Shown here piece by piece: positions 40,378-42,806 of a stretch of DNA of 42,806 nt. A program made the position numbers and the translations under genes. How positions within the stretch are numbered: the first letter of the stretch is position 1; each line of letters opens with the position of its first letter. This DNA is from Candidatus Gastranaerophilales bacterium (GTDB taxonomy: Bacteria; Cyanobacteriota; Vampirovibrionia; Gastranaerophilales; Gastranaerophilaceae): positions 1 through 42,806 of the forward strand of contig CAKMWI010000001.1 in assembly GCA_928722015.1 (NCBI GenBank), given 5' to 3'. The notes under the pieces are model-generated. The model saw nothing but the letters and a program-made list of their open reading frames with translations. It was not told the origin of the DNA and did no database searches.

Positions 40378-41232
40378 AAAAGCTGCAAAACGAAGATGTG
40401 CAAGTCTTGAAAAACCGCCAAAATCCACCGAATCCATGTGTGCTTTAACTTCAGTATTAGACTTTTCATATAATACCCCTACCTGCCGTACGGTTTCTAT
40501 ACAGTGATTAAACAAATCTAAATGATGATGCAAATTAGGCGGAACTTGCTTTAACTCATCAACAAAAGGAAATATCTTATTCAAAACACCACACTCATCC
40601 ATCTTTAACAATGCAAGATGAGCAAAACTTCCACTGAACAATTTCATTAGTTCATAAACAATTCTCTCTTTTGCAGGAGAAGATACCAAATTTTTATATT
40701 TCTCAACCGTCAATAAAGTATTTTCATCAATTACAAATCCTAAAATAGCCTGAAATCTAAAAACTCTTAACAGCCTTAGAGGATCTTCAGCAAAATTTTT
40801 ATCACTAATCCCTCTTATAACTCCGGATTCTATATCCGAAACTCCATTACATAAATCTATCACTTCACCTGTTTTTATATTAACGGCAATAGAATTTATA
40901 GTTAAATCCCGACGTAAAATATCTTTTTCCAATGACCCACCTACGGGATTAGTAATATCAAAAAAGTTTTCTTTGTCAGGCAGCACAACTCGATAAATTT
41001 TATTTAATTCATCAAGAGCTATAAATTTACCATCCAAAAATTCTGCAAGTTTTAAAGAAAACTCCCTGGCATCCTCATCAACTACAATTAAATCTCTATC
41101 AATAGTAGCTTTGTCCAGTAAATAATCCCTGACAGCCCCGCCAATAATATAAACTTCATTACCAAAAAAAGACGATATATTATTTAACAACTTATCTTCT
41201 TTTATTTTATTTTTTAAAATTTGAATATTCAT
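40369..41232 (-). CDS. cca: CCA tRNA nucleotidyltransferase / polyA polymerase family, N-terminal part (ends at a frameshift)
   Basis: 288 aa from the ATG at 41232 (GGAAA upstream); the upstream TTG start is less likely. The class II polymerase head is GNEVYIIGGAVRDYLLDKATIDRDLIV with catalytic D-x-D (DRDL), then RRDLTINSIAVN and RLLRVFRFQ. The HD-domain His pair begins LHHHLDLFNHC. The frame then stops at 40369 inside the HDLGK motif, where a run of seven T (40375-40381) seems one base too long. The enzyme adds or repairs CCA ends. It overlaps rsmE by 26 bases. Confidence 0.88.
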   Translation of the reverse strand: MNIQILKNKIKEDKLLNNISSFFGNEVYIIGGAVRDYLLDKATIDRDLIVVDEDAREFSLKLAEFLDGKFIALDELNKIYRVVLPDKENFFDITNPVGGSLEKDILRRDLTINSIAVNIKTGEVIDLCNGVSDIESGVIRGISDKNFAEDPLRLLRVFRFQAILGFVIDENTLLTVEKYKNLVSSPAKERIVYELMKLFSGSFAHLALLKMDECGVLNKIFPFVDELKQVPPNLHHHLDLFNHCIETVRQVGVLYEKSNTEVKAHMDSVDFGGFSRLAHLRFAAFFA

Positions 41233-41950
41233 AAATAATATTTCCAAGAGCAACAACAGTTGCTGTTTCAGCTTTTAAAATCAAATCACCAAGAGTCAAC
41301 ATTTCCAAATTTTTTATTTTAAAAAAATCAAACTCTCGCTGTGAAAAACCACCCTCCGGGCCAATAATCACAAGAATTTTATCCCCATTATTTAATGGCA
41401 CTTCTTTAAAAGAATCTCTAATAGTTTTCTGAGCAATTCTCTCACAAAAAACTATAACTTTATCAAAAGAATAATTGTTTAAAATATCTTCAATTGTTGA
41501 AAGTTCAAAACAAGTTGGAACCACGGCTCTTTCACATTGTTTTGAAGCCTCATACATTATTTTTTGCCACTTTGAAATTTTTCTATCTATAACAGATTTA
41601 TTCAATGCACAATTATCAGTTAATATAGGAAACACTGCAGAAACGCCAAGTTCTGTTGCTTTTTCAATTAACAAAGATTGTGCATCACTGCGCAAAGGAC
41701 TTTGTGCCAAAAACAATTCAAAATCCAAAAATCGTTTAGAAGGATATGATTTTTCAATTGACACAATAATTTTTGAATTTGTAATCTCAACGATAACACA
41801 CTCATACTGAAGTTTATTCTCATCAATCAGCAAAAGTTTTTCTCCAGCTCTTGCACGAAGAGCTCTTGCTATATGAATATAGCTTTCTTTATCGGAAATT
41901 TCAATTTTATTATTTTCAATCTGTGCAGAGTTTATAAAAAAATGCGGCAT
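41207..41950 (-). CDS. rsmE: 16S rRNA (uracil1498-N3)-methyltransferase
   Basis: 247 aa from the ATG at 41950, chosen because AGGTGA lies just ahead of it. N-terminal PUA-like part (MPHFFINSAQI, HIARALRARAGEKLLL), then the SPOUT fold with IEKATELGVSAVFPI, IIGPEGGFSQREFDFF and LTLGDLILKAETATVVAL, the trefoil-knot SAM site. It methylates U1498 of 16S rRNA. It is translationally coupled to cca. Confidence 0.95.
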   Translation of the reverse strand: MPHFFINSAQIENNKIEISDKESYIHIARALRARAGEKLLLIDENKLQYECVIVEITNSKIIVSIEKSYPSKRFLDFELFLAQSPLRSDAQSLLIEKATELGVSAVFPILTDNCALNKSVIDRKISKWQKIMYEASKQCERAVVPTCFELSTIEDILNNYSFDKVIVFCERIAQKTIRDSFKEVPLNNGDKILVIIGPEGGFSQREFDFFKIKNLEMLTLGDLILKAETATVVALGNIIYEYSNFKK

Positions 41951-41987
41951 ATATTCACCTATCAACACAATTATTCTAACACAAATA

Positions 41988-42665
41988 TTATTTATTTATA
42001 GAAGCTTGATGCTCATCTAAAAATTGTTCAAATTTATTTTTATCTCGACGCAATTCAATAGATTTTTTGACTTCATCCCTAACTTGTGCACGGATATTTT
42101 TAAACTCAGTTTCATCAACAAGTTCAGACTTTTTATAAATTGAACTTATTCCATGATAACAAGCCCATTTAGGATTATACCTGTTAGTATGCGCATCATC
42201 CCAGTCTAAGGTTTTTTGCATAATACCAATGGAATAGTCTGCATCTTCAATTTTAGAATTTACGTAAGCCAAAGTATCTTTTGCTAATATAGGATATTTA
42301 GTAAGTTGCTCTAATGCAGAAGAGTTCTTACACATCATAGCATCTTCTGTTGCAAGCAAATTTCCTAAAAAGTAAAAAAATACAGCTTTATCTTTGTTTG
42401 ATTTATAAACAAAATCTGCTGTTAATACATAAAACACAGGCGGAAATTTTTCAGGATTCTTATCCAGAATAGAAACTAAATCTGTCTTTTCTTCTGACGA
42501 AAGAGTATTATACACTCGCACCGCCTTGGATGTATCATTATGTTCCAAGCTTTTCATTATTTTATCGAGTTTACTTGTTTTGTCAAAATTTATTACAAGC
42601 GCAAAAATACCGCAACAAAGAATAATTACTGAAGATAAAATAGCCATAGATGTTTTCAAATTCAT
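41988..42665 (-). CDS. Membrane-anchored hypothetical protein
   Basis: 225 aa. One N-terminal helix (residues 7-26, ILSSVIILCCGIFALVI) followed by a soluble helical part with TPR-like hints (SKAVRVYNTLSSEEK, FYFLGNLLAT). It ends in a charged coiled coil (KNIRAQVRDEVKKSIELRRDKN). No family is recognised. It follows rqcH by 15 bases on the same strand. Confidence 0.7.
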   Translation of the reverse strand: MNLKTSMAILSSVIILCCGIFALVINFDKTSKLDKIMKSLEHNDTSKAVRVYNTLSSEEKTDLVSILDKNPEKFPPVFYVLTADFVYKSNKDKAVFFYFLGNLLATEDAMMCKNSSALEQLTKYPILAKDTLAYVNSKIEDADYSIGIMQKTLDWDDAHTNRYNPKWACYHGISSIYKKSELVDETEFKNIRAQVRDEVKKSIELRRDKNKFEQFLDEHQASINK

Positions 42666-42680
42666 AATTTTGTAATACTC

Positions 42681-42806
42681 CTATATTAATATTTCTTTCT
42701 CATTTTTATATGTAACATAACCTAATGAAGCTCCGGGTGGTTTTCTTAAATATTTACGTTTTGTGTATATTACCCCTACTTTAGATTGAACATTTGCACT
42801 TGAATA
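42681..42806 (-). CDS. rqcH: RqcH (Rqc2/NFACT family), last 41 codons
   Basis: The frame enters from the right edge and ends in a TAG at 42683-42681. The residues read SKVGVIYTKRKYLRKPPGA then GYVTYKNEKEILI. This is the C-terminal NFACT-R end of RqcH/FbpA-type proteins (family pattern: VDYT...VKKP.GAKPG.V.Y.N.KT..V). RqcH binds split 50S subunits and adds Ala tails that mark stalled chains for ClpXP, which is encoded at 16583-18504. Identification rests on this short end only. Confidence 0.75.
   Translation of the reverse strand, partial: YSSANVQSKVGVIYTKRKYLRKPPGASLGYVTYKNEKEILI

Noticed and set aside
40380..40469. Separate start of the HD-domain protein at 40469
   Set aside because: These residues come from the wrong frame of the same cca gene. 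The family text only begins at the T-run.
1..42806. CRISPR arrays, toxin-antitoxin pairs, phage structural genes or a biosynthetic cluster
   Set aside because: No regularly spaced repeats, small paired genes with known toxin motifs, or clusters of such genes were seen on either strand.

Overview
The window is two unlike pieces of DNA joined near position 5120. Bases 5121-42806 are AT-rich, tightly packed chromosome of an uncultured-type bacterium with an outer membrane. The gene set (tig-clpP-clpX, polA, tandem YggT genes, PhoB-type regulator, AsmA-like giant protein, DUF374 acyltransferase, GatD-like amidotransferase, many small secreted hypotheticals) suggests a gut, non-photosynthetic relative of Cyanobacteria (Vampirovibrionia/Melainabacteria, Gastranaerophilales-like). 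That placement is an inference from style and gene content, not from a search. Bases 1-5120 are visibly richer in G+C and look like Firmicutes (Clostridia/Lachnospiraceae-like) DNA: a partial small alarmone synthetase, a bile salt hydrolase, decayed ParB/RepA pieces of a mobile element, a tRNA-Arg 3' end acting as an attachment site, a tyrosine integrase and an excisionase-like protein. The join cuts both the excisionase-like gene and a trkA gene, so it is either a chimeric assembly or a real illegitimate insertion.

Layout. 1-2490: alarmone synthetase (partial), bile salt hydrolase, then a frameshifted small gene and RepA/ParB remnants, all minus strand. 2490-3270: about 780 non-coding bases rich in short repeats, with the tRNA-Arg att core. 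3270-5120: integrase and excisionase-like gene. 5121-7425 (minus): mtnP, two YggT-family genes and the broken trkA. 7649-11560 (plus): an SMR transporter with a terminator in its leader, a secreted protein, a TPR protein and proS. 11597-13178: divergent gatD and tatD, both with promoters almost touching the start codon. 13175-19876 (minus): tig-clpP-clpX, a terminator, then polA and a small secreted protein. 20140-20520: rpsP (plus). 20571-21898 (minus): WG-repeat protein and an orphan response regulator. 22111-23113 (plus): speD and a small hypothetical. 23115-29821 (minus): compact envelope and metabolism genes (DUF374 acyltransferase, nitrilase, PBP4-type peptidase, GT2, Gfo/Idh/MocA oxidoreductase, CDP-alcohol phosphatidyltransferase, trmL, nnrD). 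29965-36146 (plus): tRNA-Pro, AlgJ-like/MBOAT O-acetylation pair, yidC, queA, lytic transglycosylase. 36149-42806 (minus): AsmA-like giant gene broken by two frameshifts, cca broken by one, rsmE, a membrane-anchored hypothetical and the last 41 codons of rqcH.

Shared themes are the cell envelope (AsmA, DUF374, YidC, PBP4, GatD, lytic transglycosylase, AlgJ/MBOAT), protein quality control (trigger factor, ClpXP, RqcH) and S-adenosylmethionine/polyamine metabolism (speD producing decarboxylated SAM, mtnP recycling methylthioadenosine). I did not find a CRISPR array, a complete mobile element or a clearly new multi-gene system. The best leads are the junction at 5120, the repeat-rich att region, promoters consistent with leaderless mRNAs, a terminator in the SMR leader, a YidC with a large extra loop domain, and three one-base frameshifts clustered in 37.8-40.4 kb.
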